Below, in pieces: positions 26,280 through 34,980 of a stretch of 64,000 nucleotides of DNA (its first letter is position 1; every line of letters begins with the position of its first letter). The stretch comes from Undibacterium sp. (GTDB lineage Bacteria > Pseudomonadota > Gammaproteobacteria > Burkholderiales > Burkholderiaceae_D). A program made the position numbers and the translations under genes. The DNA is taken from positions 1 through 64,000 of the forward strand of contig JAUSNO010000025.1 of the NCBI GenBank assembly GCA_030645915.1, in the 5' to 3' direction. The notes below the pieces were generated by a model that saw only the letters and a program-made list of their open reading frames with translations, was not told where the DNA came from and did not search any database.

Positions 26280-27482
26280 TCAGACGCGTTCAATGATCAT
26301 GGCAATCCCTTGCCCGACACCGATGCACATGCTGCACAAGGCATAGCGGCCATTGCTACGATGCAGCTGATACATCGCCGTCGTCACCATGCGCGCACCG
26401 GATGCGCCCAATGGATGGCCCAATGCGATGGCACCGCCGTTAGGATTCACGTGTGCCGCATCATCGGGCAAACCCAGGTCGCGCATCACCGCCAGCGCCT
26501 GCGCGGCAAAGGCTTCATTGAGCTCAATCACATCCATCTGGTCCAGCGTCAGATTCGCTTTTGCCAGCACCTTACGGATTGCAGGTGCCGGGCCAAAACC
26601 CATGATGCGCGGCGCCACACCGGCAGCGGCGACCGCAACGATGCGCGCCTTCGGACTCAGGCCAAATTGGGCGATACCGGCGTCTGATGCCAGCAACAAT
26701 GCACACGATCCGTCATTCACGCCGGAGGCATTGCCCGCGGTCACCGAGCCGTCTGGCCTGACCACGCCTTTTAATTTGCCAAGCGCTTCCAGGCTGGTCA
26801 TGCGCGGATGTTCATCCTGGCTGAAAATAATAGGATCACCTTTACGCTGAGGCAAAGTGACAGCGATGATTTCGTCGCTGAACAGACCGGCCTGCTGCGC
26901 CTTTGCGGTACGCAACTGGCTGTTCAAGGCAAACTGGTCCTGATCCGCGCGCGAAATAGTAAATTCTGTCGCCACGTTCTCTGCCGTTTCCGGCATGGAA
27001 TCGACACCATACATGGCTTTCATCAGCGGATTCACGAAGCGCCAGCCTATCGTGCTGTCTTCGATTTTGGCGGCACGCGAGAAAGCGCTATCGGCCTTGG
27101 CCATGACAAACGGCGCGCGTGACATGCTCTCTACCCCGCCGGCGATCATCAGATCGCAACTGCCGCTCTTTAAGGCATTGGCTGCCACGCCCAGGGCGTC
27201 GAGGCTGGAGCCGCATAAACGGTTAATCGTGCTGCCAGGCACTTCAATCGGCAGGCCGGCCAGCAGGCTCGCCATGCGCGCCACATTGCGGTTATCTTCG
27301 CCAGCCTGATTGGCGCAGCCGTAGATCACGTCATCGACGCGGCTCCAGTCCAGCGCCGGGTATCTTGCGATCAACGCCTTGATAGGCAAAGCGGCCAGAT
27401 CATCGGTCCTGACGCCAGAAAGCGCGCCACCATAACGGCCAAATGGGGTGCGCACTGCATCGCAGATAAATGCATTATTCAT
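26280..27482 (-). CDS. pcaF: Acetyl-CoA C-acyltransferase, probably 3-oxoadipyl-CoA thiolase
   Basis: A 400-residue thiolase with nucleophile C90 (NRLCGSS), H356 (GHPLGASG) and C386 (CIGVGQG). The N-terminus CDAVRTPFGRYGGALSGVRTDDL and the segment GCANQAGEDNRNVARM are typical of PcaF/PaaJ enzymes, which cleave 3-oxoadipyl-CoA to succinyl-CoA and acetyl-CoA. No other aromatic-degradation gene is adjacent, so the symbol is a family-level guess and a general beta-ketothiolase remains possible. Confidence 0.85.
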   Translation of the reverse strand: MNNAFICDAVRTPFGRYGGALSGVRTDDLAALPIKALIARYPALDWSRVDDVIYGCANQAGEDNRNVARMASLLAGLPIEVPGSTINRLCGSSLDALGVAANALKSGSCDLMIAGGVESMSRAPFVMAKADSAFSRAAKIEDSTIGWRFVNPLMKAMYGVDSMPETAENVATEFTISRADQDQFALNSQLRTAKAQQAGLFSDEIIAVTLPQRKGDPIIFSQDEHPRMTSLEALGKLKGVVRPDGSVTAGNASGVNDGSCALLLASDAGIAQFGLSPKARIVAVAAAGVAPRIMGFGPAPAIRKVLAKANLTLDQMDVIELNEAFAAQALAVMRDLGLPDDAAHVNPNGGAIALGHPLGASGARMVTTAMYQLHRSNGRYALCSMCIGVGQGIAMIIERV

Positions 27483-27634
27483 TGTGTCTTCTCAATCTCG
27501 TTGGAAAATTCCGCGTCCAGTTGCACCACTTGTTGACGCGATTTTAGCTGATCATCGATCCAAGAACGATGAATCAGAAGAGTTGAGAGATCTGCCTGGC
27601 TCATTGACGAGATCCATGACGTTGTAGAGCCAGA

Positions 27635-28069
27635 TCAGGCGTCGGCGGCTTGCTTATTTCGGCTACCCGCCAGCAACCGCTGCAGCAATATGCCCGCCAG
27701 CATCGCGGGTAAAAATATCCAGGTTTCCCAATTGGGGCTGGCCAGCGACGCGATCGCCGGACCGGGGCAATACCCGCTGATGCCCCAGCCTATACCGAAA
27801 ATAAGCGCCCCGACGATCAGCTTGCCGTCGATATTTTTTGCCAGCGGCAGAAAAAATTGATCTGAAAATAGCGGTTTCTTCCGGCGTAATATCCATCGGA
27901 ACACGATCGCTGTCACGCCCACCGCCCCGCCCAGCACGAATAATAAACTGGGGTCCCAGTTGCCGGCCAGATCGAGAAAATCCAGTACCTTAGCCGGGCT
28001 GGTCATGCCCGACAAGGCCAAACCCAGACCGAACACGAGTCCTGCCAGCAAACTAATCAAATACGTCAT
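27635..28069 (-). CDS. YeeE/YedE half-transporter, second subunit (DUF6691 type)
   Basis: A 144-residue membrane protein with four hydrophobic segments. The family sequences are FGLGLALSGMTSPAKVLDFLDLAG and GISGYCPGPAIAS, whose cysteine is thought to handle thiosulfate or sulfane sulfur. Its ATG overlaps the stop of the upstream half by one base (TGATG), so the two halves are translated together and probably assemble into a full YeeE-like channel. Confidence 0.85.
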   Translation of the reverse strand: MTYLISLLAGLVFGLGLALSGMTSPAKVLDFLDLAGNWDPSLLFVLGGAVGVTAIVFRWILRRKKPLFSDQFFLPLAKNIDGKLIVGALIFGIGWGISGYCPGPAIASLASPNWETWIFLPAMLAGILLQRLLAGSRNKQAADA

Positions 28070-28497
28070 CAGAGCACCTCAAACAATTGGCGCACGATCA
28101 TCGCGGTGACGATACCGGCAGACAAAAAAGTCATCGTCGCGACCAGCGAGCGCAACGACAATCGGCCCAGTCCGCATACGCCATGTCCGCTGGTGCAGCC
28201 ATTGCTGAGCGAGGTGCCAAAACCCACCATCAAGCCGGCAATCGCCAGCAGCCAGGCGGGAAAATGCGCGCGTGCGACGGGCGCGCTGCCAGAGACCGCA
28301 TAATAAATCCCGGCGCCGGCAATCAAGCCGATGAGAAACAGTGCGCGCCACAGGCGGTCGCCAGCGAAAGAGAAGAATAAATTACCGGCAATAGTACTGA
28401 CGCCGGCAATGCGTCCGGTAAGCCAAAGCAAAAGAGCGGCGGCCGTGCCAATCAGCAGGCCGCCCGTCAGGGCAGTAATAATGGTCAGACTTGTCAT
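28069..28497 (-). CDS. YeeE/YedE half-transporter, first subunit
   Basis: A 142-residue membrane protein with four hydrophobic segments. The conserved GFGTSLSNGCTSGHGVCGLGRLS carries the cysteines of the sulfur-transport pathway. It is the first gene of a two-gene operon. No sulfur dioxygenase, rhodanese or SoxR-type regulator is adjacent, unlike in many other genomes. Confidence 0.85.
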   Translation of the reverse strand: MTSLTIITALTGGLLIGTAAALLLWLTGRIAGVSTIAGNLFFSFAGDRLWRALFLIGLIAGAGIYYAVSGSAPVARAHFPAWLLAIAGLMVGFGTSLSNGCTSGHGVCGLGRLSLRSLVATMTFLSAGIVTAMIVRQLFEVL

Positions 28498-28954
28498 GGG
28501 AGTATTTCAACTAGAGCGGGATAGCCAGAATTTAACCTCAGGCACCATGAAAATTAAACGATTTTTTTGATCTTTGTATATGCGTATATGGCCATGTATG
28601 GTTGTTATTGCATGACTTGCTGTCCGCACATGCCACCGCGGCCCGGCGCATCGCGTTTTTTTACAAGGCACGCCGCTGTCACGCATATTCCATGCGCCTC
28701 TCCGGCCTGTCAGGTCTGCAAGCCGCATGGGTACTGCGTCTCTGGCATGGCACATTTTGTGTTTTTTTGTGTTTTAGCTGAGTCCTGAGCGGATTACGCA
28801 ATACCGTTCCTCCAGCGCCACCGGGAAGAAGCATGGCAGGCAGAAACGCTCGCGGTAAAAAAAGTATGTGGCGACACTTTTATGCCTATAATCGTTCTTG
28901 CTATCTGCACACATTCGAGCTTGCGCTTGCCGTAGAAAACTCTATGCCCACGAT
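28498..28954. other. Divergent intergenic region
   Basis: About 450 bases between the YeeE operon and the 1084-residue signalling protein. Apart from the palindromic repeat copy, there is an AT-rich patch near 28545-28600 that could hold promoters. I see no further gene. Confidence 0.4.
28680..28740 (+). repeat. 61-bp palindromic repeat, copy 5
   Basis: The arms CACGCATATTCCATGCG and CCGCATGGGTACTGCGTC are weaker than in other copies. It is the only copy between divergent genes. Confidence 0.75.
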
Positions 28955-31900
28955 ATGACTCTCTCGATCGAACACACTCTCGCAACGCTGATGCAGAAGT
29001 TTTCCGTCAACCTTCCGGTCAGGCTCGACGCGATTCGAGATCAGTTCGTCGGCATTGACCGCGCGGTCTGGCAGCTGGATCAATGGCAGGAAGTCCACCG
29101 TCTGATCCATAGCATCACCGGCTCGGCAGGCACTTTCGGCATGCAGCCGGTGTCCGACGCCGCGCGCGTGGTGGAGGAACTGTTAAAGCAAGTGATCAGG
29201 AAAGACGCCGCACCTTCCGAACTGGAATGGCAGGCCGTCAATGCAGAGCTGGAACGGCTCAACAAGGTCGCCAGGAATGGGCTCGCCTCCAGCGCCAGAT
29301 TAAAGCCGCCCGTGGTTCCGCAAGCATTCGACCAATCGCCCCTGATTTATATCGTTGAAGATGATCCCGAGCAGGCCAGCAATCTGCACCATATTTTGCG
29401 CGATGAAGGATACCGGGCGCGGGTATTTGCCAATTCAGCGCAGTTATGCTCGGCTTTCGTCGATACCGATGTCGAGCTTCCCGCTGCCGTGCTGATGGAC
29501 ATGATACTGCCCGGCGGCCCTGACGCCGGTGTCGAACTGATCGACAAGCTTGGCCTGCGCACCGAATACGGCATTCCGGTGATATTGATCTCGGTGCGCG
29601 ATGACCTGCCGGCACGGCTGGCCGCATTGCGTGCCGGCGCCTGCCGTTATATGACCAAACCGATACAGCCGAGGCACCTGATAGATCAGCTCGATGCCAT
29701 CACAGGACGCCAGCCGCGCGAACCGTATCGGGTCCTGATGGTGGACGATGACGTGCTGTTGCTTGAGGTGCACGCGGCCGTATTGCGTGCCGCCGGCATG
29801 GAAGTGCGTACGCTCACCGAGCCCATGCAGATCATCGATGCGCTCAACGAATGCGATCCGGATCTGGTGGTACTCGATGTGTACATGCCCGAGGCCTCCG
29901 GCCCGGAACTGGCGGCGGTCTTGCGCGAACGCGATGGCCAGCTGCAATTGCCCATCTTGTTTCTCTCGACCGAAGCAGACCTGACCGCACAACTGCTGGC
30001 GCTCAATCTGGGCGGCGACGACTTTCTGATGAAACCGATCCAGCCCCAGCATCTGCTGGTGGCGGTAGCGACCAGAATACGGCGCGCGCGGCAGAGCCGG
30101 GCCATACGCCAGCGCCTGGAAACCACGCTGTATGAGCGCGAAGTGGAACATCATGCGCTCAATCACCACGCCATCGTCAGCCTGACTGACCGCGATGGCC
30201 AGATCACTTACGTGAATGAAAAATTTTGCGAAATCAGCGGCTATACGCGCGACGAATTGCTCGGTCAGAACTGCCGCCTACTCAAATCCGGCGAACACCT
30301 GCCCGCGTTTTATCAGGCGCTTTGGCAATCCATCAACACAGGTGAGACCTGGCAAGGCGAAATATGCAACCGGCGCAAAGACGGCAGCCTGTTCTGGCTG
30401 GCGGAAACCATCAACTCATTTATGGATAGCGCTGATGTGCCGTATCAATATGCCGCCATCTCCACCGACATTACCTATGTAAAGATGGCCGAAGCGGCGC
30501 TGCGCGTCAGCGAAGAACGCAATCTGCAGCTGCAGCGCAAGCAAGATGCGGCAGACAAGCAGCAATTGCTGGACCGCGTGACCGACGCCTTTGTCAGCCT
30601 GGACAACGACTGGTGCTATACCTATGCCAACAAGGCTGCAGGCCAGATGTTTGGTCGCACGCCGGAACAACTTATTGGCAAGAACATCTGGACCGAATTT
30701 CCCGAAGGCGTAGGCCAGGAGTTCCATCAGGTTTATCTGCAAGCCATGGCCGACCGAAAACCAGCGCATCTGGAAGCCTACTACCCGCCATATGAAAAAT
30801 GGTTTGAAAATCGCATCTACCCGTCAGAGGCAGGGCTGACGATTTATTTTCAGGACATCACCGCGCGCAAACTGGCCGAAAAGCAGATCGAACATCTGGC
30901 GTATTTCGATGCACTGACCGGTTTGCCCAACCGGCGCTTGCTGGTAGACCGGTTGCACCAGGTGCTGGCAAGCACCACGCGCAATCATAAGCATGGCGCG
31001 CTGATCTATATCGATCTGGACCATTTCAAAACCCTCAACGACACCCGCGGGCACGAGCTAGGCGACCTGTTCCTGCAAGAGGTGGCACGCCGTCTCAGCA
31101 GCAGCCTGCGTGAAGGCGACACCGCGGCGCGTCTGGGCGGAGATGAATTCGTCGTCATGCTATGCGACCTCGCCGAAGACCCGATTGAGTCCGCCAGCCA
31201 GGCCGAAGCGGTGGCAGAAAATATCTTGTTTTCGCTCAATCAAAGCATCGAGCTTGGCGGCCAGACTTATAACGGCACGGTCAGTATAGGGATCGCCCTG
31301 TTTGGCGAACCCGGCATCACCACCGACGATCTGCTCAAGTGGGCAGATATCGCGATGTATCAGGCCAAGGCAGCGCACCGCAACACCTTGCGCTTCTTCG
31401 ATCCGCGCATGCAGGAAGTTGTCAACGGGCGCGCAGCGATGGAAAACGATTTGCGCGAGGCCATCCTGCAACAGCAGTTCGTTCTGTATTACCAGATTCA
31501 GGTGGACGAGCACAACCGGGCCACCGGTGCCGAAGCGCTGATACGCTGGAGGCATCCGGTACGCGGCATCGTGTCACCGCTAGAGTTCATTGCGCTGGCG
31601 GAAGAGACCGGGCTCATCTTGCCGATCGGCCAGTGGGTGTTAGAGACCGCCTGCAAACAGCTGGTTCAATGGGCGGCTGATCCGGCAGTGGCGCAGTTAA
31701 CGCTGGCGGTGAATGTCAGCGCGCGGCAATTTCGCCTGCCGACGCTGGTCGAACAGGTGCTGGCCATCGTCAACAGCAGCGGCGCCAATCCGCACAGACT
31801 CAAGCTGGAACTGACTGAAAGCATGTTATTGGACGATGTCGAGAACATGATCCGGAAAATGGCAGATCTGAGGGCGCACGGCATCAGCTTTGCACTGGAT

Positions 31901-32209
31901 GATTTTGGCACTGGCTATTCGTCCCTCGCTTACCTCAAGCGCTTGCCGCTGGATCAGATAAAAATCGACCGTTCCTTTGTACGCGACGTGCTCACCGACC
32001 CCAACGATGCAGCCATCGCCCGTACCGTGGTGGCATTAGCGCACGGCATGGGGCTGGCTGTCATTGCAGAGGGAGTGGAAACCGAAGGTCAACGAGATTT
32101 TCTGGCAGCAAATGGCTGCCTTGCCTATCAGGGATACCTGTTTGGCCACCCTTTGCCCATCGCCGAATTTAACGCGCTGACAACAAGCCTGAGCACGACA
32201 TTTTCCTGA
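28955..32209 (+). CDS. Multidomain c-di-GMP signalling protein Hpt-REC-REC-PAS-PAS-GGDEF-EAL
   Basis: A 1084-residue soluble protein. The Hpt domain spans about 1-110 with H52 (IHSITGSAGTFG). Two receiver domains span about 125-245 (LMDMILPGG) and 260-375 (VVLDVYMPEASG). PAS domains are near 405-515 and 545-650, GGDEF near 655-815 (active GGDEF with DLDHFKTLND) and EAL near 830-1075 (EALIRWRHP, LDDFGTGYSSL). No membrane segment is present. It probably takes phosphoryl groups from a distant kinase. The start at MTLSIEHT was chosen from the Hpt homology. Confidence 0.92.
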   Translation: MTLSIEHTLATLMQKFSVNLPVRLDAIRDQFVGIDRAVWQLDQWQEVHRLIHSITGSAGTFGMQPVSDAARVVEELLKQVIRKDAAPSELEWQAVNAELERLNKVARNGLASSARLKPPVVPQAFDQSPLIYIVEDDPEQASNLHHILRDEGYRARVFANSAQLCSAFVDTDVELPAAVLMDMILPGGPDAGVELIDKLGLRTEYGIPVILISVRDDLPARLAALRAGACRYMTKPIQPRHLIDQLDAITGRQPREPYRVLMVDDDVLLLEVHAAVLRAAGMEVRTLTEPMQIIDALNECDPDLVVLDVYMPEASGPELAAVLRERDGQLQLPILFLSTEADLTAQLLALNLGGDDFLMKPIQPQHLLVAVATRIRRARQSRAIRQRLETTLYEREVEHHALNHHAIVSLTDRDGQITYVNEKFCEISGYTRDELLGQNCRLLKSGEHLPAFYQALWQSINTGETWQGEICNRRKDGSLFWLAETINSFMDSADVPYQYAAISTDITYVKMAEAALRVSEERNLQLQRKQDAADKQQLLDRVTDAFVSLDNDWCYTYANKAAGQMFGRTPEQLIGKNIWTEFPEGVGQEFHQVYLQAMADRKPAHLEAYYPPYEKWFENRIYPSEAGLTIYFQDITARKLAEKQIEHLAYFDALTGLPNRRLLVDRLHQVLASTTRNHKHGALIYIDLDHFKTLNDTRGHELGDLFLQEVARRLSSSLREGDTAARLGGDEFVVMLCDLAEDPIESASQAEAVAENILFSLNQSIELGGQTYNGTVSIGIALFGEPGITTDDLLKWADIAMYQAKAAHRNTLRFFDPRMQEVVNGRAAMENDLREAILQQQFVLYYQIQVDEHNRATGAEALIRWRHPVRGIVSPLEFIALAEETGLILPIGQWVLETACKQLVQWAADPAVAQLTLAVNVSARQFRLPTLVEQVLAIVNSSGANPHRLKLELTESMLLDDVENMIRKMADLRAHGISFALDDFGTGYSSLAYLKRLPLDQIKIDRSFVRDVLTDPNDAAIARTVVALAHGMGLAVIAEGVETEGQRDFLAANGCLAYQGYLFGHPLPIAEFNALTTSLSTTFS

Positions 32210-32292
32210 ATCCAGATCGGGCTTGCATGCCGGGCGGCGAGTAATCGAGCAACCAATGCCGGCGCCATAAATCCCGTTTGCACCCACCCGCT

Positions 32293-32353
32293 CACGCACT
32301 ATCCATGCGGGTTTTCAGCCACCCTGCCCTGCAGACCGCACGGGGATTGCGTG
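32293..32353 (+). repeat. 61-bp palindromic repeat, copy 6
   Basis: Arms CACGCACTATCCATGCGGG and CCGCACGGGGATTGCGTG. It lies between the 3' ends of two convergent genes. Confidence 0.8.
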
Positions 32354-32424
32354 TTGGCGGTGCCATTCATAGTAACCCTGACAGTAGCCGTGACAGATTC
32401 ATTGCGAGTACGCCACTGCGCAGC

Positions 32425-33135
32425 TTATTCACCCAACAAATCCAAAGACTTACGCCACTCATCACGCCATTCATGCAAAAAATCATGGGCATTAAACGCT
32501 TTTTTCAAATAGGGCATCGGTACCCGATACACATCATTTAAGCCCAGCGCCAAAGTGATCGGATTCCACAGCGCTTTATTCTTGGCTTTCCTGGCACTGC
32601 CCTTCACTCTGGCGCCATCGTCGCCGAAGATGCCGACACCGCCAGCCAGTTCCTTTTCCAGATTGAGTTTAACCAGGCTGCCAAACGCCGCCAGCACTTG
32701 CTCTTTGCCTATGCCCTGTTGTGATTCTTTCGCCACTTCCGGCTGGACTTTTACCGGCTCGGCTTCTCGCTTGAGCTTGCCTGCCAGCCGCTCGATATCC
32801 TTCTTCAAAAAGCGCAGTTCGTGCAGCGCTCTGCGTATGCCGGGCGGCGGCAGTTGCGTGACGATTTTATCGGCGTCTTTGGTGATGGTGATCAGCACAT
32901 CTGCGCTGCCGGCGGCCAGCCTTTGGGTGTCGCCTTCAAAGAAGATAGGCGCAGGATAACCGCCGTTGGCCTCGCCGAACAGGGCGGGCATGTCGGCGTC
33001 GTAATCGAGCCAGACATACGGGATCAAGCCGTTTTCTATCAGCTGCGCCAAGCTCCACGACGCGCCCGTTTGCTGCGCCAGCCAGTGGCAGGCTTCTTCA
33101 GTGCTCGATCTAAAGGCTAATTCAGGTGATGTCAT
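32425..33135 (-). CDS. Hypothetical protein, 236 residues
   Basis: A soluble protein of no family I recognise. The N-terminal 60 residues (STEEACHWLAQQTG, SLAQLIENGLIPYVWLDYD) look like a helix-turn-helix followed by strands. A lysine-rich helical linker lies near 110-150. The C-terminal part is KNKALWNPITLALGLNDVYRVPMPYLKKAF. The layout resembles proteins that decide on DNA or operator binding in mobile elements, but that is only an impression. It diverges from the FAN1-like gene. Confidence 0.6.
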   Translation of the reverse strand: MTSPELAFRSSTEEACHWLAQQTGASWSLAQLIENGLIPYVWLDYDADMPALFGEANGGYPAPIFFEGDTQRLAAGSADVLITITKDADKIVTQLPPPGIRRALHELRFLKKDIERLAGKLKREAEPVKVQPEVAKESQQGIGKEQVLAAFGSLVKLNLEKELAGGVGIFGDDGARVKGSARKAKNKALWNPITLALGLNDVYRVPMPYLKKAFNAHDFLHEWRDEWRKSLDLLGE

Positions 33136-33306
33136 TGCGCTTACTTTCTTGGGTATACATTTTTGATAGCTCCGATTGTACTTGCAGCCAGCACCACTCC
33201 ATCGTGCAATTGGGTATCCGTCCCGAGAAGAGGATTTTTCTAGGCACCAAAAGACAGACGCGATACACTGTACAAATACCCAGCTAATGCCTCTCGCCCG
33301 CCTGCC

Positions 33307-34980
33307 ATGAACAAAGTATTAGAAAACCAATTTTATTATCTGGATAACTTTCAGCTGGTGCTGGCCTGGATCACCGAACGCTACCACGACCTGCTGACCG
33401 AGGACGAGCATGCCTTCATCGCGCAGTTCAGCCAGCTGCCGCAAAACGCCCGCGCCCTGTTCGTCCGCATGGTCATGCGCAAGGGTTGCCTGTTCCGCGC
33501 CAGCAAGCTCAATTACGCGGAGATAGGCAATACAACGGAAGCCGCGCTACCGCTGCTGGCTACCGGCTGGATAGAAACCGATCCATGCTTGGATCTGGAA
33601 CAATTATTCGAGCTCTTATTGAAGCATGAAATCAGCCAGACGTTTCAGCTGACGACAGCCGAAAAGGGCTTGCGCAAGCCGGAACAATTGGCGCTGTTGC
33701 GGGAAAAATTTGCCCAGATGCCAGATACGCAACATTTTTCAAGCTGGACTCCGGATTCGGGCGAGCAGGTGTATCAGGTATTGAACAAGGATTTGTGCGA
33801 ACGTTTGCGCTTGATTTTTTTCGGCAATTTCCATCAGGGCTGGTCGGAATTCGTGCTCTCGGATCTGGGCATTTACCAATATGAAAAAGTCGAATTTTCG
33901 CTGGCATCGCGCGGCTTTCGCAGCCGGCAGGATATTGACGACTACGTGGCGCTGCAACGCTGTCGTGAACGCTTCTACAATGAAGACCCGGTGGCCGAGG
34001 TATTGCAGGATTTATCCGCCAGCCTGACAGGCGAAGGCAATGACTGGCTCGCTGGCCGGCGCGAAAAATTCATGTTCCAGATCGCCGAGCATCTGGAGAA
34101 AGCCAAGGATTGGGATGGCGCAGTCGGGATTTATTCGGTGTGCCGCCACCCCGGCGCACGGGTACGCCGCATCCGCGTATTGGAGAAGAATGGCCAAAGC
34201 GCAATCGCGCATGCCTTGCTGAAAACCGCACAGGACGCGCCGGAAAGCGAGGCTGAGCTGCAGCAATTATTGCGCATTGCGCCGCGCCTCAATCGCAAGC
34301 TGGGCCACGCCAAACTGGCGGCAACACCTAGCACGCCGGTGCAACGCATCGATTTAAGTTTGCCATTTCCCGATGCGCCCTGTTACGTCGAAGGCGTGGT
34401 CAGGGATCATCTGACTAGCGTTGACGCACCGGTGTTTTATGTCGAAAACGCCCTGATCAATTCGCTGTTTGGCCTGCTGTGCTGGCAGGCGATTTTCAAA
34501 CCCCTGCCCGGCGCTTTCTTCCATCCTTTTCACCGCGGCCCGGCTGACCTGCACAGCGCCGATTTTCAACAACGCCGCGCGACCGAATTTTCCGCCTGCC
34601 TAGCGCAACTCGACACCGATGACTACAAGTTAAATATACGCCGCCGCTTTGCAGAAAAACAGGGCATACAGTCGCCCTTTGTGTTCTGGAATGTCCTCAG
34701 CGAAGAATTGCTGGAGCTGGCCTTAAGCTGCATCCCCGCGGCGCATCTAAAGCGCTGGTTTGAGCGTATCTTGCTCGACATCAAAACCAATCGCAACGGT
34801 CTGCCCGACCTGATCCAATTCTGGCCGACCCGGCCGCCAGAACAGCGCTACCGCATGATAGAAGTGAAGGGGCCCGGCGACAAACTGCAAGACAACCAGA
34901 AGCGCTGGATAGACTATTGCGCCACACACCAGATACCGATCACGGTCTGCTATCTGGAATGGAGCGAGGATAGCGCGTGA
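33307..34980 (+). CDS. FAN1-like structure-specific nuclease with VRR-NUC domain
   Basis: A 557-residue homologue of FAN1, the 5'-flap nuclease that unhooks interstrand crosslinks. The N-terminal part carries a SAP-like helical region (FVRMVMRKGCLFRASKLNY), the middle is a TPR-like helical array, and the C-terminal VRR-NUC domain has PD (GLPDLIQFWP), EVKGPGD and QKRW, the PD-(D/E)xK metal site. The stop overlaps the GTG start of the helicase gene, so they form one operon. The bacterial family has an in vitro characterised Pseudomonas member. Confidence 0.88.
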   Translation: MNKVLENQFYYLDNFQLVLAWITERYHDLLTEDEHAFIAQFSQLPQNARALFVRMVMRKGCLFRASKLNYAEIGNTTEAALPLLATGWIETDPCLDLEQLFELLLKHEISQTFQLTTAEKGLRKPEQLALLREKFAQMPDTQHFSSWTPDSGEQVYQVLNKDLCERLRLIFFGNFHQGWSEFVLSDLGIYQYEKVEFSLASRGFRSRQDIDDYVALQRCRERFYNEDPVAEVLQDLSASLTGEGNDWLAGRREKFMFQIAEHLEKAKDWDGAVGIYSVCRHPGARVRRIRVLEKNGQSAIAHALLKTAQDAPESEAELQQLLRIAPRLNRKLGHAKLAATPSTPVQRIDLSLPFPDAPCYVEGVVRDHLTSVDAPVFYVENALINSLFGLLCWQAIFKPLPGAFFHPFHRGPADLHSADFQQRRATEFSACLAQLDTDDYKLNIRRRFAEKQGIQSPFVFWNVLSEELLELALSCIPAAHLKRWFERILLDIKTNRNGLPDLIQFWPTRPPEQRYRMIEVKGPGDKLQDNQKRWIDYCATHQIPITVCYLEWSEDSA

